Assembly (NCBI GenBank): GCA_016928715.1
Contig: JAFGKG010000005.1
Span: forward strand, 1 to 34,165
Source: Chloroflexia bacterium
GTDB lineage: Bacteria; Chloroflexota; Chloroflexia; DTKN01
DNA: 34,165 nt
Direction: 5' to 3'
Positions 1-8,384 of this stretch are shown here, one piece after another. The translations under genes and the position numbers were made by a program. The notes below the pieces were generated by a model. It searched no databases and was not told where the DNA came from. It saw only the letters and a program-made list of their open reading frames with translations. Numbering within the stretch: position 1 is the first letter of the stretch; every line of letters begins with the position of its first letter.

Positions 1-87
1 GAGAGGGCGGGATTCGAACCCGCGAGGCGCTCATCACGCCTACACGCTTTCCAAGCGTGCGCACTCGGCCAACTATGCGACCTCTCC
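1..87 (-). tRNA. tRNA-Ser (anticodon GGA), cut at window edge
   Basis: On the minus strand the sequence starts GGAGAGG and folds as a class II tRNA with a long variable arm. The anticodon stem CACGC/GCGTG encloses the loop TTGGAAA, giving anticodon GGA (reads UCC/UCU). The T arm has GGGTTCGAATCCC. The 3' acceptor strand reads CCTCTC at base 1, so its last base, the discriminator and any CCA lie outside the window. Acceptor and T arm match the neighbouring tRNA-Ser, which suggests tandem duplication. Confidence 0.96.
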
Positions 88-98
88 TCGTCGTCTCG

Positions 99-193
<95 letters not shown>

Positions 194-200
194 GCAAATC

Positions 201-221
201 GCCGGCCCCAAACAGGCCGGC
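201..221. other. Perfect hairpin in the tRNA-Ser leader
   Basis: GCCGGCC (201-207) and GGCCGGC (215-221) form a perfect 7 bp stem with a 7-base loop. It lies between the predicted start of transcription and the first tRNA-Ser, so it would sit in the 5' leader of the precursor. There is no T-run, so it is not an obvious terminator for yhaM. Confidence 0.5.
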
Positions 222-253
222 CCTGCGAGCACCCCTGGGACGCTCACCAAAGA

Positions 254-282
254 ATTATAGCATAGGGTGGTCGATCCTGCAA
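254..282 (-). promoter_or_regulatory. Promoter of the tRNA-Ser pair
   Basis: On the minus strand a perfect TATAAT (254-259) lies 17 bp from a weak TTGCAG (277-282). It is 60 bp upstream of tRNA-Ser(CGA) and overlaps the region just after the yhaM stop codon, giving the tRNAs their own promoter. The -35 matches the consensus only at TTG. Confidence 0.55.
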
Positions 283-285
283 ATC

Positions 286-1299
286 TTAAAAGGGCAGCTC
301 GCCTTCCTCCTCATCCTCCTCCCATAGAATCCCCTCCTCCGGCCCCTCAGCAGTCGACAAGGGCCGGCCGCGGTAGAGCCGCGCCCCAAACATCTTGCTC
401 CACTCCGACCACATGCCCCCCTCGCCCTGCCGCGCCAGGTGATCCTCAAAGCCGCGGATGCGGGCGTCCAGCATGTCCAACTGGTGCAGCACGACCGCCT
501 CCAACGTCTTGGGGCGCACCGGCGACCCGGCCGCTTCGTCCCCATGGTGGGCCAGCATAGCGTGCAGCAGGCACCGGCGCAGCTCGGGGGGAAAAGCCGG
601 CAGGCCCTCGATGGCCCGCTCCACCCGGCGGGTGCCCATGTAGATGTGGTCCAACAGCTGCCCCTCGTCACTCAGGTCCAGGCCGGCCTCCCAGCTATAG
701 GACTCGGCCTTGCCCACGTCGTGCAGCAGCGCCAGCACGACCAGCAGGTCCCGGGAAAGCTGCGGATACAGGGGCACGATCACGTCCACCAGAGCGGCCA
801 CCCCCAGCGAGTGCTCGGCCAGGCCGCCCAGGCAGGCATGGTGATAGAGCTTGGCCGCCGGCGCCTCCAAATAGAGGGCCAGAAAGGGCCCCTCAAAAAT
901 GCGCTCCAGCAGTTGGCCCAGCCAGGGGTCGCGCAGGCTGCGCATAAAACGGCGCAGCTCCGCCTCCATCTCTGGGACCGAGCGCTTTGAACTGGGCATA
1001 AAGTCGCGGGCCTCGATCTCCTGCGGCTCGATGCTCTCCAGCTTGAGTTGTAATTGGTCGTGGTAGCTGGTGACGGTGGCATTCACACAGACCCCCTGTC
1101 CCGGGGCCAGCCGCTCGGCCACGCCGTCCGGCACGTTCCAAAAGCGGGCCTGGATCTGGCCGCTGCGGTCACTCAACAGGGCGCTCAGATATGGGGCTCC
1201 ATTGCGGGTCTGGCGGACCTGCTTTTCCTCCAACAAATAGGTCGCGCCGACCACCCGCTCCCCTGCGCTTAAATCGCGGATCAGTTTGTCTGCTGCCAT
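286..1299 (-). CDS. yhaM: YhaM-type 3'-5' exoribonuclease (OB fold + HD domain)
   Basis: 337 aa, cytoplasmic, about the usual length for YhaM/CbfI. Residues about 10-95 form the OB-fold nucleic-acid-binding domain (SDRSGQIQARFW, then a GQGVCVNATV strand). Residues about 150-290 form an HD-superfamily metal-dependent domain: H154, H163, the HD pair H193-D194 in LLHDVGK, and a later AHHGDE segment. The family trims RNA and single-stranded DNA from the 3' end using Mn2+. The C-terminus is acidic (EEDEEEGELPF). The ATG start has only a G-run upstream rather than a good ribosome site. A 7 bp hairpin (1320-1339, GGCCTGC/GCAGGCC) lies just upstream. Family assignment is firm; the substrate in this organism is inferred. 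Confidence 0.9.
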   Translation of the reverse strand: MAADKLIRDLSAGERVVGATYLLEEKQVRQTRNGAPYLSALLSDRSGQIQARFWNVPDGVAERLAPGQGVCVNATVTSYHDQLQLKLESIEPQEIEARDFMPSSKRSVPEMEAELRRFMRSLRDPWLGQLLERIFEGPFLALYLEAPAAKLYHHACLGGLAEHSLGVAALVDVIVPLYPQLSRDLLVVLALLHDVGKAESYSWEAGLDLSDEGQLLDHIYMGTRRVERAIEGLPAFPPELRRCLLHAMLAHHGDEAAGSPVRPKTLEAVVLHQLDMLDARIRGFEDHLARQGEGGMWSEWSKMFGARLYRGRPLSTAEGPEEGILWEEDEEEGELPF

Positions 1300-1443
1300 A
1301 GCCTATCCCCCCCATGATCGGCCTGCCGCTCCGCAGGCCGGCTGTGCCCGCAGGCCAATACCTCTCTGCATTTACTTTACCATAGGTGCGGCCTGAATGC
1401 AACTGTTAAAATACCAGGCCTCCCCTTGCGGAGAGACCGGCTG

Positions 1444-1516
1444 TGATCCCGGGGAGACTCGAACTCCCAGCCTCAGCGTCCGCAGCGCTGCGCTCTATCC
1501 GTTGAGCTACGGGATC
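1444..1516 (-). tRNA. tRNA-Arg (anticodon GCG)
   Basis: 73 nt. Acceptor GATCCCG/CGGGATC with discriminator A, D stem GCTC/GAGC, anticodon stem CAGCG/CGCTG around the loop CTGCGGA, and T arm GGGAGTTCGAGTCTCCC. The anticodon is GCG, which reads CGC and CGU without inosine. Most bacteria use tRNA-Arg(ACG) for this box. CCA is not encoded. Its promoter (1544-1572) is back to back with that of the XRE-cupin gene. Confidence 0.96.
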
Positions 1517-1543
1517 CAAACACTCGCTTGGGCCAACGCGGCT

Positions 1544-1572
1544 ATTATAGCACGGTCTGCCCAAATCGGCAA
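1544..1572 (-). promoter_or_regulatory. Promoter of tRNA-Arg
   Basis: Minus strand: TTGCCG (1567-1572), 17 bp spacer, perfect TATAAT (1544-1549), ending 27 bp upstream of the mature tRNA 5' end. Its -35 lies 5 bp from the -35 of the divergent XRE-cupin promoter. Confidence 0.8.
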
Positions 1573-1577
1573 ATTGC

Positions 1578-1606
1578 TTGACAAAAGAATAATATAATTG
1601 TACAAT
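1578..1606 (+). promoter_or_regulatory. Promoter of the XRE-cupin gene
   Basis: Perfect TTGACA (1578-1583), 17 bp AT-rich spacer, TACAAT (1601-1606). The predicted transcript has a leader of about 60 nt before the ATG at 1674. The -10 box is buried in the palindrome at 1593-1610. Confidence 0.85.
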
Positions 1607-1610
1607 TATA
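1593..1610. promoter_or_regulatory. Perfect 18 bp palindrome, likely operator
   Basis: TATAATTGT followed directly by ACAATTATA is a perfect inverted repeat with no central gap, centred on the -10 box of the XRE-cupin gene. A dimeric helix-turn-helix protein bound here would block RNA polymerase, so negative autoregulation is the simplest reading (inference). The inner ten bases ATTGTACAAT recur at 31361-31370 on the pyrF promoter. Confidence 0.65.
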
Positions 1611-1673
1611 GAAAATCGTAGCGGGCATGCTCTACGGGCTTGTTCAAAATGCCCCTGAAAAGGAGGGTTCTAT

Positions 1674-2225
1674 ATGCCCACTCTGGGGGAGCGCATCCGG
1701 GCGCTGCGGCAAGAACGAAAGTATACGTTGCACGACGTTTCGGTGGGGGCCGACCTCACACCCTCTTTTCTCAGCCGGCTGGAACGGGACAAGGTCAATA
1801 TCTCGGTCGCCAACCTGCGCAAGATCGCCAACTATTTCGGCGTGCCCATGACCTATTTTTTCTCCAGCGAGGAAGCCCCGGCGGTCGAGATTGTCCGCGC
1901 CGGAGCGCGCCGCAAGCTCCGGGCGGAAGCCGAGAAACTCCAGGTCCAGGGACTGCTGCCCGAGGGCGAGTTCCACCCCGACGCCTTTGAAGCAATCGTC
2001 GAACCCGGGGGGCGGAGCCAATTTCAGGCCTCCCGCGAGGGCCGCACGCTGCTCTATGTCATCGAGGGCGTGCTGACTTGTTGGGTAGGAGAGGAGCACT
2101 ACCAACTACGGGCCGGCGATACACTCTATATCCGCAACGGCACGGAATACGGCTGGGAGAATACCGGCTTGGCCAAGACCCGCCTCCTGCTCATCCAGCC
2201 CCTGGGCTACCGTGCCCCGGCCTGA
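1674..2225 (+). CDS. XRE-family HTH regulator with C-terminal cupin domain
   Basis: 183 aa, the typical size of the HTH-cupin family (PuuR/SutR-like). Residues about 4-60 are a Cro/C1-type helix-turn-helix (GERIRALRQERKYTLHDVS, then SFLSRLERDKVNISVANLRK). Residues about 108-180 are a small cupin barrel (TLLYVIEGVLTCWVGEEHYQLRAGDTLYI split over two conserved stretches). Such regulators sense a small ligand through the cupin and repress nearby genes or their own. A strong ribosome site, AAGGAGGG at 1660-1667, fixes the ATG start. It is transcribed away from tRNA-Arg; the next gene (EF-G-like) has its own promoter. The ligand cannot be told from the sequence. Confidence 0.9.
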   Translation: MPTLGERIRALRQERKYTLHDVSVGADLTPSFLSRLERDKVNISVANLRKIANYFGVPMTYFFSSEEAPAVEIVRAGARRKLRAEAEKLQVQGLLPEGEFHPDAFEAIVEPGGRSQFQASREGRTLLYVIEGVLTCWVGEEHYQLRAGDTLYIRNGTEYGWENTGLAKTRLLLIQPLGYRAPA

Positions 2226-2425
2226 ACTTTCCGACCCAGCAGCGGACCGGGCCACAGGCGCCCACCGGCAACCTGGCCTCGCCGAGCAACGTGGGCCGGC
2301 CAAGCGCCGGCTTGCATTCCACCCCAACCGGCGCTTTATCGATCGGCCCTACGTCCCCGACCCGAATCCGGTCGAAATGGAAGCCGTACGCCAGCACCGC
2401 CTCAATGGTCCATAGGCCGCCCGAT
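2226..2425. other. Intergenic stretch, possible coding remnant
   Basis: No confident gene. On the minus strand an open frame from about 2437 down to 2191 keeps strong G/C third positions and reads like protein (for example WTIEAVLAYGFHFDRIRVGD), but there is no ribosome site, no recognised family, and it runs antisense into the end of the XRE-cupin gene. It may be a decayed gene fragment or chance. The promoter of the EF-G-like gene follows it. Confidence 0.3.
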
Positions 2426-2453
2426 TTGACCAGCGCCCGGATTCAAGTATAAT
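2426..2453 (+). promoter_or_regulatory. Promoter of the EF-G-like gene
   Basis: TTGACC (2426-2431), 16 bp spacer, perfect TATAAT (2448-2453). The predicted transcript has a leader of about 110 nt that contains a seven-codon reading frame (2549-2572) touching the start codon. Confidence 0.75.
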
Positions 2454-2548
2454 AGGGCCTGACCGATAGAATTCTTTTACGCTGGCAGGAATTGGGCCTG
2501 CCACCCGCTTTTACTTTGCCGGCTCGGCCAGGTAGGGGTAAATACGCA

Positions 2549-2572
2549 ATGATCAAGCTGGAGGATATCTAG
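2549..2572 (+). other. Seven-codon upstream reading frame (MIKLEDI, TAG)
   Basis: An ATG at 2549 opens a frame of seven codons ending in TAG at 2570-2572. The main gene's ATG begins on the very next base in the same frame. The main ribosome site (CTGGAGGA) lies inside this mini-frame. A purine-rich AGGTAGGGG stretch upstream could start it. It may be a leader peptide, or simply an ATG by chance. Confidence 0.3.
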
Positions 2573-4672
<2,100 letters not shown>

Positions 4673-4686
4673 AGATTCGCGATTAC

Positions 4687-4715
4687 TTGATTATTAGGCG
4701 CAACTGTGTTATACT
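4687..4715 (+). promoter_or_regulatory. Promoter of the small membrane protein gene
   Basis: TTGATT (4687-4692), 17 bp spacer, TATACT (4710-4715), 45 bp before the ATG at 4761 and starting 14 bp after the EF-G-like stop codon. Confidence 0.7.
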
Positions 4716-4760
4716 ACAACCAAATGGTGCCGGAATTATAGCGTCGAAAGGGGAAAACTC

Positions 4761-5009
4761 ATGACAGAAAAGCGCGGTTGGTTTGCCTCTGGTAAAGAAC
4801 CTGACGTAGCGGGTCGTCGGTATCGCTATGCCCTGATCGCCCTCTGTGGCCTGCTCTTTGCCGGCTTTGGTGCCTATTTCCTGGTCGCCAGCAAGGGAGA
4901 GATATGGCCCTCCCTCCTTTGGTCCCTGCTCGTCTCCGTTGGGACCGGCGTGCTGGGCATCATCATCTGGCTTATCTACAAGGCCGTTGCGCTGAAGGGC
5001 CAGAAATAG
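4761..5009 (+). CDS. Small two-helix membrane protein, unknown function
   Basis: 82 aa. A polar N-terminus of about 22 residues (RGWFASGKEPDVAGRRYR) is followed by two hydrophobic helices, about 23-43 and 50-74, and a short basic tail (KGQK). No family is recognised. GAAAGGGG lies 8-15 bases before the ATG, and a promoter is present, so the gene looks real. It is monocistronic between the EF-G-like gene and a convergent operon. Confidence 0.7.
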   Translation: MTEKRGWFASGKEPDVAGRRYRYALIALCGLLFAGFGAYFLVASKGEIWPSLLWSLLVSVGTGVLGIIIWLIYKAVALKGQK

Positions 5010-5050
5010 TATCTGCTCCAGAACGCATCTCGCGCCCACTACTAGCGGAT

Positions 5051-5097
5051 GACAAGCTCCGTCAATCGGCCCCACGGCCGGTTTGACAGAGGTTGTC
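5051..5097. terminator. Possible bidirectional terminator hairpin
   Basis: An extended imperfect hairpin: outer arms GACAA/TTGTC, middle GTCAA/TTTGAC, inner CGGCC/GGCCG around a short loop. It sits between the convergent ends of the small membrane protein gene and the PHP hydrolase gene, where a shared terminator is expected. There is no strong T-run. Confidence 0.4.
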
Positions 5098-5127
5098 GTC
5101 CTTGTGTGTCCCGCTCACCTCTCCGGG

Positions 5128-6219
5128 CTACTCCCAGGGTTTGCGCGCCGGCGGGGTGTAGCGGCGCCTTTCCGGTGGGGACAGCTCGCGTTTGGCCAGA
5201 TAAATAGGATTGCTGTAAAGCCAGGGCCGGCCAAAGCGATAGGCCTCGACCCGATAGGCCCCTGGCTGTTGGACCTCACTCTGCAAGATCTGGCCCCAGG
5301 TACGCCGAAGGGTCCGACCATTGTAAACGATGTGTATTCGCGCCCAGCGGGGACAATGTACCCCTAGCCGCACCGGCCCTCCCGCGGGCACCTCCTCCCC
5401 CAAGGTCCATTGCTGCCCATCCCGCTCGGCCAGAAAGCGGAACCCCCGCGCTTTTCCCAGGGCCTCGTAGGCCAGGTAGCTGTGCCCTTCCGCCAGGGAG
5501 TCTAAAATCTGCCCGCAGGCCTCGCTCCACCTCTGTGAAAGGGGCCGGCGCAAAACGATATGGTTGACGATGGTGCCAAATTGGCGGCGGTAGGGAAACA
5601 CCTGCAGCGGGAAACGCCCCCATAACTGGTGAATGGTCCCATGGACGTCCAGACCACCGATCGCCGAAACGCGCTCCCCCTCGGCCAAGAGCTCGTCCCA
5701 CCAGTCCAGAACGTCCCGGGACGGCCCCTTGACCGCCAGCAGGGGACAGAGAAAGCGAGCGTAACGGTTGCGCTCGGTGATCCCCTCGGTCCACTGGGAC
5801 ATATAGTTCCAAATCTCGATGCCGTCAAAACCGCGCACAGAGCGATCCTTCCAGGGAAAGGGCGGCTTGAAATAGGAGCCCGCCTTTTCGTCCGGGTGCA
5901 GCACAAAACCCCGCCCCCCCTTTTCGCGCACCGCCTCGACCAGCTCGCCACTGGGCAGACTCGGCGGCAGCAGTTCTTCCAGGCCGGCCACCAGGTAATG
6001 GCTGTCCGGTGGGGTGACCTCGTAGCCAACCATCACGGCCGTGCCATCGTACCAACCGGCCTCACGGTTCTCCAGGCCGGCCAGGGTGTCGTGATCGGAA
6101 ATCAGGATCCAGCTCAGGCCGGCATCCCGGGCCGCCTTGGCAATACGGGGAATCTTGGCCGTGCCATCCGAGTACGAGGAATGGATGTGCAGTGCGCCGG
6201 GATATCCATACAGTTTCAT
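5128..6219 (-). CDS. PHP-domain metal-dependent hydrolase
   Basis: 363 aa. The N-terminal two thirds is a PHP domain: HIHSSYSDG (11-19), SDHDTL (41-46), the E of GYEVTP near 67, a HPDE segment near 120 and GLDVHG near 205, all metal ligands in the family. It resembles CehA/McbA-like phosphoesterases, which use two or three metal ions to cleave phosphoesters. The last ~100 residues are beta-rich and end in a proline/arginine-rich tail. There is no signal peptide, so it is probably cytoplasmic. GGAGGTA at 6226-6232 is a near-perfect ribosome site. It is the last gene of a minus-strand run, 51 bp after the lipoprotein gene. The substrate is unknown. Confidence 0.85.
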   Translation of the reverse strand: MKLYGYPGALHIHSSYSDGTAKIPRIAKAARDAGLSWILISDHDTLAGLENREAGWYDGTAVMVGYEVTPPDSHYLVAGLEELLPPSLPSGELVEAVREKGGRGFVLHPDEKAGSYFKPPFPWKDRSVRGFDGIEIWNYMSQWTEGITERNRYARFLCPLLAVKGPSRDVLDWWDELLAEGERVSAIGGLDVHGTIHQLWGRFPLQVFPYRRQFGTIVNHIVLRRPLSQRWSEACGQILDSLAEGHSYLAYEALGKARGFRFLAERDGQQWTLGEEVPAGGPVRLGVHCPRWARIHIVYNGRTLRRTWGQILQSEVQQPGAYRVEAYRFGRPWLYSNPIYLAKRELSPPERRRYTPPARKPWE

Positions 6220-6270
6220 CGAGATTACCTCCAGCTATTCCTTCGCCCGCCCAGACCAGGCCCCCCACAA

Positions 6271-6765
6271 CTATTTACGAACGACCACAAAACCGGGCCC
6301 CGCGGCAGCATTCAGATTCACCGTCACTTCCTGGCCGCCATAGCCGTGCAGGCTGTCATGCGCCACCACCGTGGCCTGCAGCACCCCCTCCGGCACCTCA
6401 ATGCCAGAGAGCGCCTGGCTAAAGGGCTGCTCCTCCAAATGGGGCTGGGCCAACTCGCGGGTGTAACGCAGCGTGCGCCCATCCGGCAGAGGAAAGTGGA
6501 TCTCCCAACGATCGGCGTAATGGTCCTCGCCCTCGTCGTCATGCTGCACGGTCACCTCGAAACGCCAGGTACCGCTCTCCTCCTCGATGGCCCGCACAAA
6601 GACGACGTGCGCATAGGAGGGCCCGCCGGGCGCGGTGGTCGGCGCCGGCAGAGGTGAAACAGGGACCACAGGCAGCGGAGTGGGCACAATGGTGCAGCCG
6701 ACCAACCAACCCCCCCCTAGCAGAATCGCCGCGACAACAATGCTGTGCCTACTTTTTTTCCTCAT
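6271..6765 (-). CDS. Small lipoprotein with DHYAD-EQPF-HGYGG motif
   Basis: 164 aa from the ATG at 6765. The reading frame extends further upstream, but that part overlaps the response regulator gene and has no family features. Start MRKKSRHS, hydrophobic segment, then lipobox LVGC, so it is predicted to be lipid-anchored and exported. A short proline-rich linker (about 26-45) leads to a compact beta domain with DHYADRWEI, RELAQPHLEEQPF and AHDSLHGYGGQEV. This motif set looks like a conserved family, but I cannot name it. It follows the response regulator by 32 bp and precedes the PHP gene, so it may be part of the same regulated unit. Confidence 0.75.
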   Translation of the reverse strand: MRKKSRHSIVVAAILLGGGWLVGCTIVPTPLPVVPVSPLPAPTTAPGGPSYAHVVFVRAIEEESGTWRFEVTVQHDDEGEDHYADRWEIHFPLPDGRTLRYTRELAQPHLEEQPFSQALSGIEVPEGVLQATVVAHDSLHGYGGQEVTVNLNAAAGPGFVVVRK

Positions 6766-6797
6766 CCTGCCTCCTGCCTCTTGCCCCCTGCCTCCTT

Positions 6798-7520
6798 CTA
6801 CCCCCGCTCCTCCAGATCCTTGAAACGATAGCCCACACCCCGCTCGGTCAGGATGTAGCGGGGATTCGACGGATCCGGCTCGATTTTCTTGCGCAGGTAG
6901 TTGATATAGAGACGCAAATAGTGGGTTTCGTCTCGATACTCGTGTCCCCAGACTTTGCTCAGGAGAACCTCGTGGGACATCACCCAACCGGCATTGTTCA
7001 CCAGGTGATAGAGCAAGCGGTATTCCGTGGGCCGCAGACTGACCTGCTCCCCGCCGACAATGACCTCCCGCCGAGCCAGGTCGATGGTCAGGTAATCGTC
7101 CACGACAACGCGGGTCTGTCCCATCGAAGCCGGTATCTCGGCCCGGCGCAGAACGGCCTTGATGCGGGTCAGCAGTTCGCGGGGGGAAAAGGGCTTGGAG
7201 ATATAATCGTCGGCGCCCAATTCCAGCCCGCGCACGAGGTCCGGTTCATCCCCCCGTACCGTGACCATGATCACGGGCACCGTCGAGATCTGGCGGATTT
7301 GGCGGAGGGCTTCAAAACCGTCCATCTGCGGCATCATGACATCCAAGAGGAGCAGGTCGGGCAAATCCTCCCGCACCCGTTCCACAGCCTCCAGTCCGTT
7401 CGAGGCAGTCGAGACCCGGTAGCCCTCCAGTTCCAGGTTCATCCGAATAAACTCGACCATGCGGTTCTCATCGTCAACCACCAGAACAACTTTGCCCTTG
7501 GGGGAGAATTTCTTTTCCAC
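6798..7520 (-). CDS. OmpR/PhoB-family response regulator
   Basis: 240 aa. The receiver domain (about 10-125) has the acidic pair D16-D17, phosphoacceptor D60 in LLLLDVMMP, and K109 in YISKPFSP. The winged-helix DNA-binding domain (about 140-235) has [12 protein letters not shown], a recognition region around [17 protein letters not shown], and the hairpin GVGYRF. It starts at GTG with TAGGAG six bases upstream. It lies 102 bp after the GDPD gene and downstream of a sensor kinase on the same strand, which is probably its partner (inference). The upstream gap carries a 14 bp direct repeat that could be its binding site. Confidence 0.93.
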   Translation of the reverse strand: MEKKFSPKGKVVLVVDDENRMVEFIRMNLELEGYRVSTASNGLEAVERVREDLPDLLLLDVMMPQMDGFEALRQIRQISTVPVIMVTVRGDEPDLVRGLELGADDYISKPFSPRELLTRIKAVLRRAEIPASMGQTRVVVDDYLTIDLARREVIVGGEQVSLRPTEYRLLYHLVNNAGWVMSHEVLLSKVWGHEYRDETHYLRLYINYLRKKIEPDPSNPRYILTERGVGYRFKDLEERG

Positions 7521-7527
7521 TTGTGCT

Positions 7528-7625
7528 CCTAACCTGGCCTAGCCAGAAACCCACAGAACTGTTCCACAGCCCAAATCCTGGCCCGGTGTACAAGAATTTT
7601 AGCGCTTAGGCCCTAACCTGGCCTA
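7528..7625. repeat. 14 bp direct repeat pair upstream of the response regulator
   Basis: CCTAACCTGGCCTA occurs at 7528-7541 and 7612-7625, offset by 84 bp (eight turns at 10.5). Read on the minus strand each copy is TAGGCCAGGTTAGG, with TAGG repeated at a 10 bp period, the layout expected for OmpR-family tandem half-sites. The distal copy overlaps the GDPD stop codon; the proximal one includes the TAGGAG ribosome site region of the regulator. Confidence 0.6.
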
Positions 7626-8384
7626 AACTGAAACATTCCGTCTTTCCTGCAACCACTGCCGTACCTGGCCCGGCCGGTCGGTGATGATGCCGTCCACACC
7701 CCAGCCGGCCAGACGCAGGACGGCCGGTTTCTCGTTGACGGTCCAGACCAGCACGCGCAGTCCCTGCCGCTGCGCCCGCTGCACATAGCCGGCCGAGACA
7801 GTCCGCAGCGAGGGATGCAGGGCCTGCAACCGCAGCAGGCGGGCCCACAGCAGCGCCCCAAAACTCAAGGGGCCCGATTCGTGCAGCCAGCCCAGGGCAA
7901 TCTCTCTATCGAGTCGCCGCAGCCGCCATAGGTGCAGCGGGCTAAAGGAAGAGAGAATCACCCTCCCGGCCATCCCCCCCTGACACAGGCATTGCCAGAC
8001 CCGTCGCTCCAAGCCCCGACTCTGCAGGCCAGAGCCTTTGAGCTCGACGTTGATCAGGGCCGCCCCCGAAAGCAGCTGCAGCGCCTCCTCCAACGTAGGC
8101 AGCGCCGTCCCCTCAAAGTCCGGACCAAACCAGGCCCCGGCATCCAACTCTTTCAACTCGGCATAGCTGCGGTGGTCCAGCGGCCCCTGGCCATTCGTGG
8201 TGCGCTCCAACAGAGCGTCGTGAATGACCATCACCCGATCGTCCCGGCTCAAGCGCACATCCAGTTCGACGCCATGCGCACCCAAGGCCAGCGCTCGCCG
8301 CAGGGCCGGCAGGGTGTTCTCTGGCGCTTGCTCGCGCGCTCCCCGGTGGCCCAGCACCAGGGGCTTGGAGGCGAATGCTGGCAT
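7623..8384 (-). CDS. ugpQ: Glycerophosphodiester phosphodiesterase
   Basis: 253 aa from the ATG at 8384. GDPD TIM-barrel motifs are all present: HRG (13-15), PENT (21-24), VELDVRLSRDD (39-49) with metal ligands E40 and D42, HD (55-56), VELKGSG near 110 and a C-terminal GVDGIITDRP. It hydrolyses glycerophosphodiesters to glycerol 3-phosphate and an alcohol. No signal peptide, so it is cytoplasmic, as for UgpQ. The start codon shares its A with the kinase stop (TGATG), which implies translational coupling. An upstream in-frame extension into the kinase gene has no homology and was not used. Its place between a kinase and its likely regulator hints at phosphate or phosphodiester control. Confidence 0.9.
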   Translation of the reverse strand: MPAFASKPLVLGHRGAREQAPENTLPALRRALALGAHGVELDVRLSRDDRVMVIHDALLERTTNGQGPLDHRSYAELKELDAGAWFGPDFEGTALPTLEEALQLLSGAALINVELKGSGLQSRGLERRVWQCLCQGGMAGRVILSSFSPLHLWRLRRLDREIALGWLHESGPLSFGALLWARLLRLQALHPSLRTVSAGYVQRAQRQGLRVLVWTVNEKPAVLRLAGWGVDGIITDRPGQVRQWLQERRNVSV

